Below, piece by piece: positions 1-10,120 of a DNA stretch of 46,941 nt; position 1 is the stretch's first letter, and every line of letters starts with the position of its first letter. The position numbers were made by a program, and so were the translations under genes. Below the pieces are notes generated by a model, which searched no databases, was not told where the DNA came from, and saw only the letters and a list, made by a program, of their open reading frames with translations. The DNA is from Dehalococcoidia bacterium (GTDB lineage: Bacteria > Chloroflexota > Dehalococcoidia > Dehalococcoidales > UBA1222), in assembly GCA_009779255.1 (NCBI GenBank), contig WREQ01000006.1, positions 1 through 46,941 of the forward strand. The letters are read 5' to 3'.

Positions 1-1
1 T

Positions 2-241
2 GAACCTGTCCGCGATATATTTACGTTTTTGATTCCTTTTGTCCTCGCACCACACTCCCAAAAAGAGCTTTGGTATGGTATAAACTTCTACTATGGCAAT
101 CTTGAAAAAGGCACATACCGAATCGTAACGCAATTTTCAGAAAGCCTTTACAAAGTTGTGACTGACCCTTCTGAACCCGGCAATCCCCCTATTCGCGATA
201 CCGCTAGTCACTGGGTATATGCTGAATTTGAGATAGTGTAA
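2..241 (+). CDS. C-terminal fragment of a secreted protein with an Ig-like (Big_14-like) domain, truncated by the window edge
   Basis: Frame is open to the window start (EPVRDIFTFLIPFVL...); ...LEKGTYRIVTQFSES...ASHWVYAEFEIV resembles bacterial Ig-like 'kGkYRiv...aeFeI' endings. Confidence 0.5.
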   Translation, partial: EPVRDIFTFLIPFVLAPHSQKELWYGINFYYGNLEKGTYRIVTQFSESLYKVVTDPSEPGNPPIRDTASHWVYAEFEIV

Positions 242-370
242 TACATGGCTGTCGGCAATTCATCATGTCGCTGAATGATAATCATGATGCCTCCGTTCAA
301 TATTTCGATTATGATGCGTATGTGGTAAATAATGTTTTTGCAACGTTTGTTACAATGTCGTAGCTTTCCG

Positions 371-850
371 ATGAAGCGATTTTTGGTGCTTGCTACGGTT
401 TTATCATTGCTGGCAGCTGTATCAAGCCTAGGGTCGTGCGTAGTTATTCCGCAGACTATATATGGTGTCGGTGACACTTATGAAAGTTACGATTCAAGCA
501 TAACATTGAACAGTGCCAGCCGCATGGATTCCATTACTATTGATGGAAATACGATACAGGCGGAAGACGGCAAAAATTTCCTGGTGTTGAACGTCACAAT
601 AACAGCCAAGCGGACCATCGCACTTGAGAACCAGCGGTTTATAATAGCTGTGCTGAATGTTGTTGCTGATGCGGATTTGTCCAAAGGCCTGAATAACGGC
701 GTCGACTATTTAAGTAATTATGTTCTTATAAATGGTGATGCATTGACATTCAATGTGGTTTTCTCACTGCATACGATAGAAGGCTCTTCTTATTCAGTCC
801 ACTTGCATGAAGCATCTTTCGATCTAATGCCACATGACATTACTGCATAA
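371..850 (+). CDS. Putative lipoprotein, possibly DUF4352-like
   Basis: MKRFLVLATVLSLLAAVSSLGSC signal peptide with lipobox, then a beta-rich domain (DGKNFLVLNVTI). Confidence 0.5.
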   Translation: MKRFLVLATVLSLLAAVSSLGSCVVIPQTIYGVGDTYESYDSSITLNSASRMDSITIDGNTIQAEDGKNFLVLNVTITAKRTIALENQRFIIAVLNVVADADLSKGLNNGVDYLSNYVLINGDALTFNVVFSLHTIEGSSYSVHLHEASFDLMPHDITA

Positions 851-1048
851 TCCGGATTGTCCCTGTATCAGCAGCGCCACATAGTAGAAGAAACAGTTGT
901 CTGCGGATACGGCCTTGCGGCAGTTGCGAACGCCATTGATCAGCTTCAGGCGTGACATCTTATCGTGTTAACATAATATTGCAACATATGCAATCAGGCT
1001 GGTAAACTGGCTCTTTGGGCGACGAACCGCTACAATAAATCTATTGCC

Positions 1049-1780
1049 ATGAGCGATACTACAGCATCCATACCATATGCCATTGAAACTGTCGGACTAA
1101 CCCGGTCCTTCGGCGGCTATCGCGCGTTGCGCGGCGTTGATATTCGCGTCGGCGCGGGCGAAATCCTGGCGGTTTTCGGCCCCAACGGCGCCGGCAAAAC
1201 CACGCTTGTCAAGATTTTGGCTGGCATCATGCGCCCTACAGCCGGCAGTGTGTTGATTAACGGCGTGGAGCTGGGTGATAACGCCCGGTTGCGCGCCGGA
1301 ATCGGGCTGGTGGCGCACAGTAGTTATCTCTATGGCAGTCTCAGCGCGCAGGAAAATCTGGATTTCTATGCTCGTCTCTACGGAGTCAAAGCCCGTGAAA
1401 AACGCATTTCCGAGGTGCTGGAGATGGTTGGGCTGACCGTGCGCCGCCACGACCGTTTTGCCACTTTCTCGCGCGGTATGCAACAGCGACTGTCTCTGGC
1501 GCGCGCGCTTCTTCACAATCCATCCGTGCTGCTGCTGGACGAGCCGGAAACAGGTCTGGATCAGCAGGCTCTCGATTCGCTGTGGCAGATTATCCGCTGG
1601 GACGAGGAAAAACGCACGGTCGTCTTCACCAGCCACAATTTTGAAAGAGCGCTGGGTGTTTGCAGCGCGGTGGTGATATTGGAGCGTGGGAGGGTGGCCT
1701 TCAGCGAGCGCGCCTGCAATCTCGATCTTTCCACGCTCAGGCAGAGATACGGCGAAAGCGCAGGGGCGGTGAAGCCGTGA
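1049..1780 (+). CDS. ccmA: Heme exporter ABC ATPase CcmA
   Basis: Walker A GPNGAGKTT, signature FSRGMQQRLSLARAL, Walker B LLLDEPETGLD; followed by ccmB, ccmC and ccmD. Confidence 0.85.
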   Translation: MSDTTASIPYAIETVGLTRSFGGYRALRGVDIRVGAGEILAVFGPNGAGKTTLVKILAGIMRPTAGSVLINGVELGDNARLRAGIGLVAHSSYLYGSLSAQENLDFYARLYGVKAREKRISEVLEMVGLTVRRHDRFATFSRGMQQRLSLARALLHNPSVLLLDEPETGLDQQALDSLWQIIRWDEEKRTVVFTSHNFERALGVCSAVVILERGRVAFSERACNLDLSTLRQRYGESAGAVKP

Positions 1781-2451
1781 GATTCTGGCCGTGTGTTCTG
1801 GCTATCGCGCGCAAGGACATTCTTGCCGAATTACGCGGGCGTGAAATCATCTCCTCGGTGCTGGTGTTCGCCGCGCTGGTGCTGGTGATTTTCAATTTCG
1901 CTTTCGGGCAGGATGCAGAACTGATGAGGGAGGTTGCTCCCGGAATATTGTGGGTGGCCTTCGCCTTTGCCGGCGTGCTGGCTTTGAACCGTGCCTTTAT
2001 ACCGGAAAAAGAGGAAAACTGCTTGGAGGGGTTGCTTGGTTGCCCAGCGCCGCGCGAGGCGATATATACCGGCAAAGCCCTCGGCAGCCTGGCGTTCATG
2101 CTGGCAGTGGAAATCGTGATTTTGCCGGTGTTCGCGCTGCTTTTTAACATTGATGTCTTCCGTCCGCAATTGATTGCCACCACGCTGCTGGCGACGATTG
2201 GCTTCGTGGCGGTGGGCACCATTTTTTCTGCGCTTGCGGTCAATACCCGAGCGCGCGAGATGGTGCTGCCGATACTGTTCCTGCCGGTCGTTACACCGGT
2301 GCTTATCGCCGCCGTCAAGGCCTCGGCGCTGTCGCTTGCTGGGAGCGGCTGGGGCGGCGATATGCTGCAGTGGCTTCTGATACTTCTGGCGTTCGACGCC
2401 ATTTTCTTGGTGGTGCCATTCCTGGTTTTCCCATACGCTCTTGAAGAATGA
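1777..2451 (+). CDS. ccmB: Heme exporter permease CcmB
   Basis: GTG start overlaps the ccmA stop (GTGA); six-TM-like sequence with ...RAFIPEKEENCLEGLLGCPAPREAIYTGK typical of CcmB. Confidence 0.85.
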   Translation: MRFWPCVLAIARKDILAELRGREIISSVLVFAALVLVIFNFAFGQDAELMREVAPGILWVAFAFAGVLALNRAFIPEKEENCLEGLLGCPAPREAIYTGKALGSLAFMLAVEIVILPVFALLFNIDVFRPQLIATTLLATIGFVAVGTIFSALAVNTRAREMVLPILFLPVVTPVLIAAVKASALSLAGSGWGGDMLQWLLILLAFDAIFLVVPFLVFPYALEE

Positions 2452-2460
2452 GGAGGTAAA

Positions 2461-3135
2461 GTGTTGAGACTCAAAATATTGCTTGTCGCAAGCACGCTGC
2501 TGATGCTGGTGGCGCTGTTTATGGTTTTCGTTTCCGTGCCCACTGACGCCGGTCAGGGTGTGATTCAGCGCATCTTTTATTTCCATGTGCCTGTGGCATG
2601 GGTGGCGTTTTTCGCCTTTTTTATCACCTTTGTCGCTGGCATCGTGTATCTGACGAATCGCAGCCAGAAGTGGGATATGATAGCCAGCGCATCGGCGGAA
2701 ATCGGGCTGGTGTTCACCACCCTTATACTGATTACCGGCTCCATCTGGGCCAGGCCGGTATGGGGGGTGTGGTGGACATGGGATGCGAGGTTGACCGCCT
2801 CGCTGGTGCTGTGGCTGATTTACCTTTCTTACTTTATCATACGCTCGTATATCTCCGATGAGGACCGCCGGGCGCGCTTCGCCGCTGTGGTGGGTATTAT
2901 TGGCTTTGTGGACGTGCCTGTCGTGGCGCTGTCCATCCAGTTGTCGCGCACCCAGCATCCCCCCGCGATGATTTTTCAAGGGGGTCTGGCAGGCTCCATG
3001 TCCATGCTGGCGACGCTACTGGTAAGCGTCGCGGCTTTCACCGTTCTGTACGCGCTTCTCATGGAGGTGCGCGTTCGTATTAAAAAGGACGAAAGAGAAA
3101 TAAAAAAGCTTAAGGAGGCTTGTGCCGATGAATAG
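2461..3135 (+). CDS. ccmC: Heme exporter/cytochrome c biogenesis protein CcmC
   Basis: WWTWDARLTASLVLWLIYLSY tryptophan-rich motif; RBS gaggt before a GTG start; operon context. Confidence 0.9.
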   Translation: MLRLKILLVASTLLMLVALFMVFVSVPTDAGQGVIQRIFYFHVPVAWVAFFAFFITFVAGIVYLTNRSQKWDMIASASAEIGLVFTTLILITGSIWARPVWGVWWTWDARLTASLVLWLIYLSYFIIRSYISDEDRRARFAAVVGIIGFVDVPVVALSIQLSRTQHPPAMIFQGGLAGSMSMLATLLVSVAAFTVLYALLMEVRVRIKKDEREIKKLKEACADE

Positions 3136-3271
3136 CGATAATCTGTGGTATCTGTTTGCCGCCTACGGTATCATCTGGCTGGCGGTGTTCGGCTATGTAG
3201 TTATGCTTGTCAGCCGCCAACGGGCCATGCGGCGCGACATAGATGCGCTCAAGAAAGAACTGAAAAAGTAG
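3128..3271 (+). CDS. ccmD: CcmD-like small membrane protein (47 aa), absent from the ORF track
   Basis: MNSDNLWYLFAAYGIIWLAVFGYVVMLVSRQRAMRRDIDALKKELKK*; single TM plus basic helix, overlaps the ccmC end. Confidence 0.75.
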   Translation: MNSDNLWYLFAAYGIIWLAVFGYVVMLVSRQRAMRRDIDALKKELKK

Positions 3272-3341
3272 TCGTCAGCAGTCAGTTAGCAGTGTTCCAT
3301 GCCGGGAATCTGGCTGCCTTGAACGACAGATGGCGCAGTCG

Positions 3342-3950
3342 TCAGTTCCAGCGGTAGCGGTTGAAGCTGCGGCGTTTGTAAAACCACCCCGCCAGCGCGC
3401 CGAAGGCCAGTCCTCCGAGGTGCGCCTGCCAAGCCACGCCCATGCCGGTGAAGATTGAGAGCAGGGTGAAAATCGTGAAACTGCCTATGATGGCAATCCA
3501 CAGCGGCATGGGGGCGGGAATGGGGAAGAAGACCACCCGGAGATTAGGCCTGAGTACCGCCAGCGCCCCTCCAAGTGCGAAAATAGCCCCCGAAGCCCCG
3601 ATAGCCGCGGAATAACTCCTTCCCAGCCAGTTCATGCCTGTTGCGTCTCCAAGATAGGCTAGTCCAACAAAAGCCAGTCCGCCAGCCAACCCGCCTGCCA
3701 GATACACCAGCCAGAAGCGCTTCGCGCCAAGTATCTGCAAAATGGACGAACCGAAGAAATACAGCGCCCACATGTTGAACAGGATGTGCATGAAGGAGGC
3801 GTGGGTGAACATGCTGGTGAGAAACTGCCACGGATGAGTCCAGGCTTCGTAAGGGGCGAGCGCCAGTATATCCAGCGCCTGACCGCCGGCTATCTTCACG
3901 CCTATGAAAATGACAAAGTTTATGAGGATTATGGCGTAAAGGCTTTCCAT
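3342..3950 (-). CDS. Rhomboid family intramembrane serine protease
   Basis: MESLYAIILINFVIF...; GASGAIFALGGA (GxSG) and AHLGGLAFGALAG (catalytic His) motifs. Confidence 0.88.
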   Translation of the reverse strand: MESLYAIILINFVIFIGVKIAGGQALDILALAPYEAWTHPWQFLTSMFTHASFMHILFNMWALYFFGSSILQILGAKRFWLVYLAGGLAGGLAFVGLAYLGDATGMNWLGRSYSAAIGASGAIFALGGALAVLRPNLRVVFFPIPAPMPLWIAIIGSFTIFTLLSIFTGMGVAWQAHLGGLAFGALAGWFYKRRSFNRYRWN

Positions 3951-4066
3951 TGATGCTCCCGTGAAACAGTTTCGTACAATCATAAGGCTAAACGGGAAAT
4001 GAGGCAACTTTTGAGGGTTGAATTGAAAAAATGGAGCGTCTGCGCTCTCAACCGGCTGCGATATAG

Positions 4067-4579
4067 TTATTTCTCGATGAAATTGAGCACCTGACCGTCC
4101 TCGCAGTAGATAGCAAGCGCGCCAGCCTCAAGCGAAAAACTGTGGGACTTCGCCAGCAGATGCTGGTAAGCATATTCCTGTTCGTTGAAGGAGGGGTCTA
4201 ATGCTGCCATCTCTGTCCAAAACATGTCATTGAGGGCAATCCGGTTGCCGCTGGTTACGGTGTAACCACCGCCGAAGATGTTTACACCGCCGTTGCCGCT
4301 GAGTCGGGCGGTGTCGTCAAATACTAGTGTAAGGCGCGTGCCTGGGATGACTGTTTTTAACGCTTCTGGCTCGCCGTATGAAATCAGTTGCCACGAGGTG
4401 CCGGTCAGGCTGCTGGGAATGTCCGCCCGCAAAATATCCGTCGGTGCCTCGGTGGGGGTGTCGGTTGGGCTGTGCAGAGTCCCGCTGGCCGCTTTTCCGC
4501 AGCCGGCCGCCAGCATAAGCGCCACGGCTCCCGACAGCGCTACGACGATAATTCCTGATATCATTGGTTTCTTCTTCAT
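4067..4579 (-). CDS. META domain lipoprotein (HslJ-like)
   Basis: Lipobox LAAGC; LTGTSWQLISYGEP...LSGNGGVNIFGGGYTV...MAALDPSFNEQEYAYQHLL. Confidence 0.78.
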   Translation of the reverse strand: MKKKPMISGIIVVALSGAVALMLAAGCGKAASGTLHSPTDTPTEAPTDILRADIPSSLTGTSWQLISYGEPEALKTVIPGTRLTLVFDDTARLSGNGGVNIFGGGYTVTSGNRIALNDMFWTEMAALDPSFNEQEYAYQHLLAKSHSFSLEAGALAIYCEDGQVLNFIEK

Positions 4580-4691
4580 GGTTCCGCCTCGCGCTTGTTA
4601 TAACGCAGAAACGTGGTTCTGGTTAGTTTATAATGATTGCGCCCCTTTCGGACGCTTGATACAATAAGGAATCTGTAAAAGGATGGTTTGT

Positions 4692-7139
4692 ATGATAGAT
4701 AAATATAATCCTTCCGAAATCGAAGCCAAATGGCAGCAGCGCTGGGCTGACGACAACCTGTACCAGGCGCGTGACGATGACCCTCGGCCGAAATGGTATG
4801 CCCTCACCATGTTTCCCTACACCTCCGGCGATCTGCATATCGGCCACTGGTACGCTATGGCGCCGTCAGACGTCTATGCTCGTTTCAAGTGTATGCAGGG
4901 CTATAACGTGCTGCACCCCATGGGTTTTGACGCCTTCGGTTTTCCGGCGGAAAATGCCGCCATCAAGCGCGGCATTCATCCGCGCACTTGGACCATGTCC
5001 AATATCGAAAATATGCGCCGGCAGCTCAAAAGCATTGGTGCCATTTACGACTGGAGCCGCGAGGTTATCACCTGTGAGCCGGAATATTACAGGTGGACGC
5101 AGTGGTTCTTCCTGAAGCTGTGGGAGGCGGGGCTGACATACCGCGCCAAGGCGCCAGTAAACTGGTGTCCCAACTGCCAGGCGGTGCTGGCCAACGAACA
5201 GGTGGTCAATGGCGAGTGCTGGCGCTGCGAAACGCCAGTGACACGTCGCGATCTGGAGCAATGGTTCTTCCGTATTACCAAGTATGCCGACGAACTCATG
5301 AAACACGACGGTCTGGACTGGCCGGAGCGCATCAAGATCATGCAGGCCAACTGGGTGGGGCGCAGCGAGGGGGCAGAGCTTTCTTTCGGGTTGGATTATC
5401 CGGATGTTGAGGAAAAGGAAATTCGCGTTTTCACTACCCGTCCGGATACCGTTTTCGGTGTAAGTTTCATGGCGCTGGCGCCGGAGCATCCGCTGGTGCG
5501 GAAGCTGACCACTGCGGAGCAGCGGGACGCCGTCGAGGCTTATATCGATAAAGCGCGGCGCCGCACCGAAATAGAGAGATTGTCCGCCGAACACGAAAAG
5601 GACGGGGTGTTTACCGGCGCCTACGTTATCAACCGCTTGAACGGTGAGAATGTGCCAATATGGATTGCCGATTATGTGCTGGCTTCATACGGGACGGGGG
5701 CGGTCATGGGCGTGCCGGCGCATGACGAACGTGATTTTATCTTCGCTGGAAAGTACAAGCTGCCAGTAAAAGTGGTGGTTGCACCCCCGGACTGGAATGG
5801 GCGGCCGCTTGCGGAGGCTTATACCGGACCCGGCGAAATGGTGCATTCTGACAGTTTTGACGGCATGCCCAGTGAGCAGGCCGGAATCAAGATTTCCGAA
5901 TTTATCGCCAGGCGCGGCTGGGGCAGGCGCACCGTCAGTTACAAGCTGCGTGACTGGCTGATATCGCGCCAGCGCTACTGGGGAGCGCCTATTCCTATGG
6001 TCCACTGCGAAAAATGCGGCATCGTGCCGGTGCTGGAAAAAGACCTCCCGGTGCTGCTGCCTGAGAACGCCGAGTTTAAGCCAACCGGCGAATCACCGCT
6101 CAAGTATGTTGACAGTTTTGTTAATACCGTCTGCCCGCAGTGCGGCGGCGCGGCAAAGCGTGAAACAGATACCATGGACACCTTCATGTGTTCGTCGTGG
6201 TATTTTCTGCGCTATGCCAGCCCGCTCTACGCGGATGGGGCTTTCAATCCCGATGCGGTCGGAAAATGGCTGCCGGCGGACATCTACACCGGTGGCGGCG
6301 AACACGCCGTGATGCATCTGTTTTACTCCCGCTTTTTCACAAAGGCGCTGCGCGACATGGGGCGGCTGGACTTCGGCGAACCGTTCCTGCGACTGTTCAA
6401 CCAGGGCACGATTACACACGACCACCAGAAGATGTCCAAATCCAAAGGCAACGTGGTAAACCCGGACAAATATGTTTCGGCAATGGGCGCCGACACGGTG
6501 CGCGCCTACCTGATGTTTATCGGGCCGTGGGAGCAGGGTGGCGACTGGGACGACTCCGGCATTTATGGGCTGGCGCGCTGGCTGGGGCGCATCTGGTCAC
6601 TGGCACTCGAGCCTTACGAGGGTGGTGCCTGTGGTGGGGAAGGGCTGTCGCCGAAAGACTTGTCTCGTGTTACCCACCAGACCATCCGCCGTGTCACCGG
6701 TGATATGGAAAAGCTGCGTTTCAACACCATGATTGCGGCGTTGATGGAATTCTCCAATTTCTTGGGCAAAGTGCGCGAGAACGGCTCAGTACCGGTTGAG
6801 GATTATCGGGAGGCCGTTCGTGTGCTGTTGAAACTGCTCGCTCCCACCGCACCGCATTTTGCCGAGGAGGTGTGGGCGCGGTTGGGTTATGCGTACTCCA
6901 TCCACAACCAGAAGTGGCCGGAGTGGGACGCGGCGCTGGTTGAAGACGAAGAGATTCCGCTGGTGGTGCAGGTCAACGGCAAGCTACGCGACCGGCTGAT
7001 GGTGGCGGCGAATATTGACGAGGCCTCCGCCAAAAAACTGGCGCAGGAAAGCGAAAAGGTCATGGTTTACACCGCCGGCAAGACGGTGATTCAAGTGGTT
7101 TACGTGCCGGGCAAATTAGTCAATATTGTGGTTAAATAA
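4692..7139 (+). CDS. leuS: Leucyl-tRNA synthetase
   Basis: MIDKYNPSEIEAKWQQRW; HIGHWYA (HIGH), KMSKSKGNV (KMSKS), EQWFFRITKYADELM editing region. The ORF also permits a start at 4683. Confidence 0.97.
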   Translation: MIDKYNPSEIEAKWQQRWADDNLYQARDDDPRPKWYALTMFPYTSGDLHIGHWYAMAPSDVYARFKCMQGYNVLHPMGFDAFGFPAENAAIKRGIHPRTWTMSNIENMRRQLKSIGAIYDWSREVITCEPEYYRWTQWFFLKLWEAGLTYRAKAPVNWCPNCQAVLANEQVVNGECWRCETPVTRRDLEQWFFRITKYADELMKHDGLDWPERIKIMQANWVGRSEGAELSFGLDYPDVEEKEIRVFTTRPDTVFGVSFMALAPEHPLVRKLTTAEQRDAVEAYIDKARRRTEIERLSAEHEKDGVFTGAYVINRLNGENVPIWIADYVLASYGTGAVMGVPAHDERDFIFAGKYKLPVKVVVAPPDWNGRPLAEAYTGPGEMVHSDSFDGMPSEQAGIKISEFIARRGWGRRTVSYKLRDWLISRQRYWGAPIPMVHCEKCGIVPVLEKDLPVLLPENAEFKPTGESPLKYVDSFVNTVCPQCGGAAKRETDTMDTFMCSSWYFLRYASPLYADGAFNPDAVGKWLPADIYTGGGEHAVMHLFYSRFFTKALRDMGRLDFGEPFLRLFNQGTITHDHQKMSKSKGNVVNPDKYVSAMGADTVRAYLMFIGPWEQGGDWDDSGIYGLARWLGRIWSLALEPYEGGACGGEGLSPKDLSRVTHQTIRRVTGDMEKLRFNTMIAALMEFSNFLGKVRENGSVPVEDYREAVRVLLKLLAPTAPHFAEEVWARLGYAYSIHNQKWPEWDAALVEDEEIPLVVQVNGKLRDRLMVAANIDEASAKKLAQESEKVMVYTAGKTVIQVVYVPGKLVNIVVK

Positions 7140-7158
7140 ATCCGGAAGGAAGGCAGGA

Positions 7159-7968
7159 GTGGGATTATTTAAAATCGCTTTTATCGGTGGGGGCAACATG
7201 GGCGCTGCCATGGCCGCCGCCGTCATCAAAAATAATCTGGCTGATGCATCTGACGTATCCGTCAGCGACGTCAGCGTCGAGCGCCTTGAAACACTCAAGA
7301 GTGAGATGGGCGTCTATACCACGCAGAGCAATCTTGAAGCGGCACTGCGTGGTGAAATTATCGTTCTGGCGGTCAAGCCGCAGATTCTGGACGGTGTTAT
7401 GGCGGAGCTTTCCGGCAAACTCCATCCGAAGTCTCTGGTCTTTTCCGTCGTTGCCGGTAGGAAGCTGGCGGCGCTGGAGGCCGGACTCAGGCATCAGGCC
7501 ATCGTGCGCGCCATGCCCAATACGCCGGCGCAGATTGGTAAGGGTATGACGGTATGGACGGCCACGCGGGACGTGACGCCTTCACAGCGCACTCATGTCG
7601 AGGCGCTCGTATGCGTCATGGGGCGCGCCATTTATACTGGCTACGAGCATTTTCTGGATTTGGCTACGGCGCTTTCTGGCTCCGGCCCGGCCTACGTATT
7701 TTTGTTTCTGGAGTCGCTGATAACTGGCGCCGTGGAGTTGGGCATGCCTGATGAAATGGCGAAGAAACTGGCTTTCCAGACCCTGATTGGCGCGGCGGAA
7801 TACGCACGCGAGTCGGACAAGTCCCTCGATGAGCTGCGCCGCAATGTCACCTCTCCCGGCGGCACCACGGCGGAAGCGCTCAAGGTGTTCGACGAAGCGG
7901 ATTTCTCCGGCATCGTCAGGCGCGCCGAGGCGGCGGCGTACAAACGGGCACAGGAGCTGGGGGCATAA
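7159..7968 (+). CDS. proC: Pyrroline-5-carboxylate reductase
   Basis: KIAFIGGGNMGAAMAAA; LSGSGPAYVFLFLESL; NVTSPGGTTAEALKVF. Confidence 0.95.
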   Translation: MGLFKIAFIGGGNMGAAMAAAVIKNNLADASDVSVSDVSVERLETLKSEMGVYTTQSNLEAALRGEIIVLAVKPQILDGVMAELSGKLHPKSLVFSVVAGRKLAALEAGLRHQAIVRAMPNTPAQIGKGMTVWTATRDVTPSQRTHVEALVCVMGRAIYTGYEHFLDLATALSGSGPAYVFLFLESLITGAVELGMPDEMAKKLAFQTLIGAAEYARESDKSLDELRRNVTSPGGTTAEALKVFDEADFSGIVRRAEAAAYKRAQELGA

Positions 7969-8025
7969 AATCAAACACCGTATTTTGATGGTGAAAGATG
8001 TTTACAGCAAAAAAGGAGATCTGAT

Positions 8026-8511
8026 ATGAACTGGCTGGACATTATAATTCTAATTGTTCTGGCGGCCTCCGCAATCGCGGGGCTGGGGAGAGGGATCATT
8101 CGCGGCGTGGTCAGTCTGGTTGGGTTTATCCTGGCGATTTTCCTTGCCGGCAGGATGCACGAGACGGTGGCTGGTTGGCTGAGGTTCATTTCCAATGAAA
8201 ACATCGCCAAGATTGTTGCTTTCGTTCTCATTATCCTGGTGGTGATAATCGCGGCGGATTTGCTGGGCAAGCTGCTGCGCAGGCTTATATCCTTGGCGAT
8301 GCTGGGCTGGCTGGATCGTCTGCTGGGCGGGGTGCTGGGATTATTTATCGGCGCTGTCTTCTGGGGGGCGCTGCTGGCGGTGTGGGGCAAATTCGTCGGC
8401 GCGGGATCCATCGGCGGATCATGGCTGGCCAAGTTATTGCTGGATAAATTTCCGCTGGTGCTGGGGCTGCTGCCTGACAGCTTCAATTCCATCAAGGATT
8501 TTTTCAAATAA
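8026..8511 (+). CDS. CvpA family membrane protein
   Basis: MNWLDIIILIVLAASAIAGLGRGIIRGVVSLVGFILAIFLAGRMHE matches the CvpA N-terminal pattern. Confidence 0.85.
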   Translation: MNWLDIIILIVLAASAIAGLGRGIIRGVVSLVGFILAIFLAGRMHETVAGWLRFISNENIAKIVAFVLIILVVIIAADLLGKLLRRLISLAMLGWLDRLLGGVLGLFIGAVFWGALLAVWGKFVGAGSIGGSWLAKLLLDKFPLVLGLLPDSFNSIKDFFK

Positions 8512-8554
8512 AGGCGCGATAACAAGCTGTCAGAAGGCTCTCTGTAAAGGAATA

Positions 8555-8586
8555 ACATGAAGGCTCGCGTACGCGAGCCTTCATGT
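8555..8586. terminator. 32-bp perfect palindrome, probable bidirectional terminator
   Basis: acatgaaggctcgcgt|acgcgagccttcatgt lies between convergent cvpA (+) and ferredoxin (-). Confidence 0.5.
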
Positions 8587-8664
8587 GTTTTCAGGCGGCG
8601 GGAATTAAGCGGTCTTCTGGGGTTTCGCCGGGTGGACCTGCTGCCTAACGTGCCAATGTCTTCC

Positions 8665-8862
8665 CTAGCCTGCGGTGTCAGGGACGGGGGCACCGACTGG
8701 GCAGGTGTCAGCGCACTGCGGTTTGTCGAAGCTGCCGATGCATTCAGTGCAGCGTGCGGGGTCGATGACGTACTTGCTGTCGCCTTCGCTGATGGCCTTG
8801 TTGGGGCACTCGGACTCGCAGGCGCCGCAGGAGATGCAATCATCGGAAATCTTGTAAGCCAT
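8665..8862 (-). CDS. 2[4Fe-4S] ferredoxin
   Basis: [24 protein letters not shown]...[22 protein letters not shown]; two CxxCxxC-type clusters. Confidence 0.93.
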   Translation of the reverse strand: MAYKISDDCISCGACESECPNKAISEGDSKYVIDPARCTECIGSFDKPQCADTCPVGAPVPDTAG

Positions 8863-8921
8863 TTTGTACTCCTTTGAAGTTGGTAGTTAGATTATACGAC
8901 AACGCGCTTAAATCCCCAATT

Positions 8922-9419
8922 TTACAGAGGCCGGCGCTTGATTGTGGCAACTCTGGCTTTTACCGCCTGTGCCACCGGCGCGGGCACCCAGTCGTCGATG
9001 TTTCCGCCGAGCTGCGCCACTTCCTTGAGCAGGCTGGAAGACAGGAACTGGTACTGCGGGGCGCTCAGAAAGCATATCATCTGCAGGTCCGGCGCCATCT
9101 GGTAGGTCATCATGGCCAGCTCGAACTCAAATTCAAAGTCAGCGCTGGCGCGCAGGCCGCGCACCATCACTGTCGCCCCGACTTTCCTGGCAAAATCCAC
9201 GGTCAGCACGGAGTAGGATTGCACCTCTATATTTGGGATATCCCTGACCGCCTGGCACGCCATCTCAACGCGCTCCTCCGGGCTGAACATCAGTTTTTTA
9301 CTGGGAGTGTCGTAGACCCCGATGATGATGCGGTCGAAGATGCGGGCGGCGCGCATTGCGACATCCAGGTGTCCGTTGGTAAGGGGATCAAAGCTACCGG
9401 GGTAAATCGCGATGCTCAA
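8922..9419 (-). CDS. coaD: Phosphopantetheine adenylyltransferase
   Basis: LSIAIYPGSFDPLTNGHLDVAMRAARIFD...; TTG start inferred at 9419; ...SLLKEVAQLGGNIDDWVP. Confidence 0.94.
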   Translation of the reverse strand: MSIAIYPGSFDPLTNGHLDVAMRAARIFDRIIIGVYDTPSKKLMFSPEERVEMACQAVRDIPNIEVQSYSVLTVDFARKVGATVMVRGLRASADFEFEFELAMMTYQMAPDLQMICFLSAPQYQFLSSSLLKEVAQLGGNIDDWVPAPVAQAVKARVATIKRRPL

Positions 9420-9972
9420 GATGTTTCTCCTCGATACGATAGATGGCAATGGTCGAGTCGCCATGGCGGTATTCGCGCCTAAGTGACAGCCTCCCGTAGG
9501 CCGGTTCAAGCTTGAAGCGGGAGGAATGGGTTATCACCACGGTTGAAGTTTCGTTCACCAGATTCGATGCCGCCAGCTGCTCAATGATGACGCCGATGCC
9601 TGTATCATTGTAGGGCGGGTCCATCAGCACGATGTCGTACGTTCCTGTGAGCGCGGATATGGCACGACCGACTGTCGTACAGTGTACCCGGGCGCGTCCC
9701 GACAGCTTTGTCTTCTCTAAATTTTCCCTGATTATAGCACAGCAGCGTGATTCCTGGTCAACGAAGTCCACGCTATCGGCGCCACGCGACAGCGCCTCAA
9801 TACCCAGCGAGCCGGAGCCGGAAAAGAGGTCGAGTATGCGCTCCATGCCGCTGTCTGAAGACTGCAGTATGGAAAAGATGGCGCCGCGCACCAGCTCGGT
9901 GGCGGGTCGCGTCGGTGTGCCTTTAGGAACCTTTAACGGAAAGCCCTTGGCGGAGCCTGCGATAACTCTCAT
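9394..9972 (-). CDS. rsmD: 16S rRNA (guanine(966)-N(2))-methyltransferase RsmD
   Basis: MRVIAGSAKGFPLKVPKGTPTRPATELVRGAIFSIL...DLFSGSGSLGIEALSRGA...DIVLMDPPY; overlaps the coaD start. Confidence 0.93.
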   Translation of the reverse strand: MRVIAGSAKGFPLKVPKGTPTRPATELVRGAIFSILQSSDSGMERILDLFSGSGSLGIEALSRGADSVDFVDQESRCCAIIRENLEKTKLSGRARVHCTTVGRAISALTGTYDIVLMDPPYNDTGIGVIIEQLAASNLVNETSTVVITHSSRFKLEPAYGRLSLRREYRHGDSTIAIYRIEEKHLEHRDLPR

Positions 9973-10120
9973 GGTACAGGCATTATATATCAAAACGGGT
10001 ATTCCTGTGTGTGTGCGCTTTTGGTAAATGGACTGAACTCATGACTCAAAACTGATTACTCACGACCCGTTTCCTCAAAGTCATTGCAGGTCAAACCCGC
10101 AATCCAGTGCGGCTATAAAT

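Noticed and set aside
1831-2979. 382-aa minus-strand ORF
   Set aside because: Shadow ORF opposite ccmB/ccmC, His/Gln/Arg-rich low-quality translation.
4610-4691. T-box leader for leuS
   Set aside because: Too short, and no T-box sequence (GGGTGG-ACCGCG-like) or specifier stem visible.
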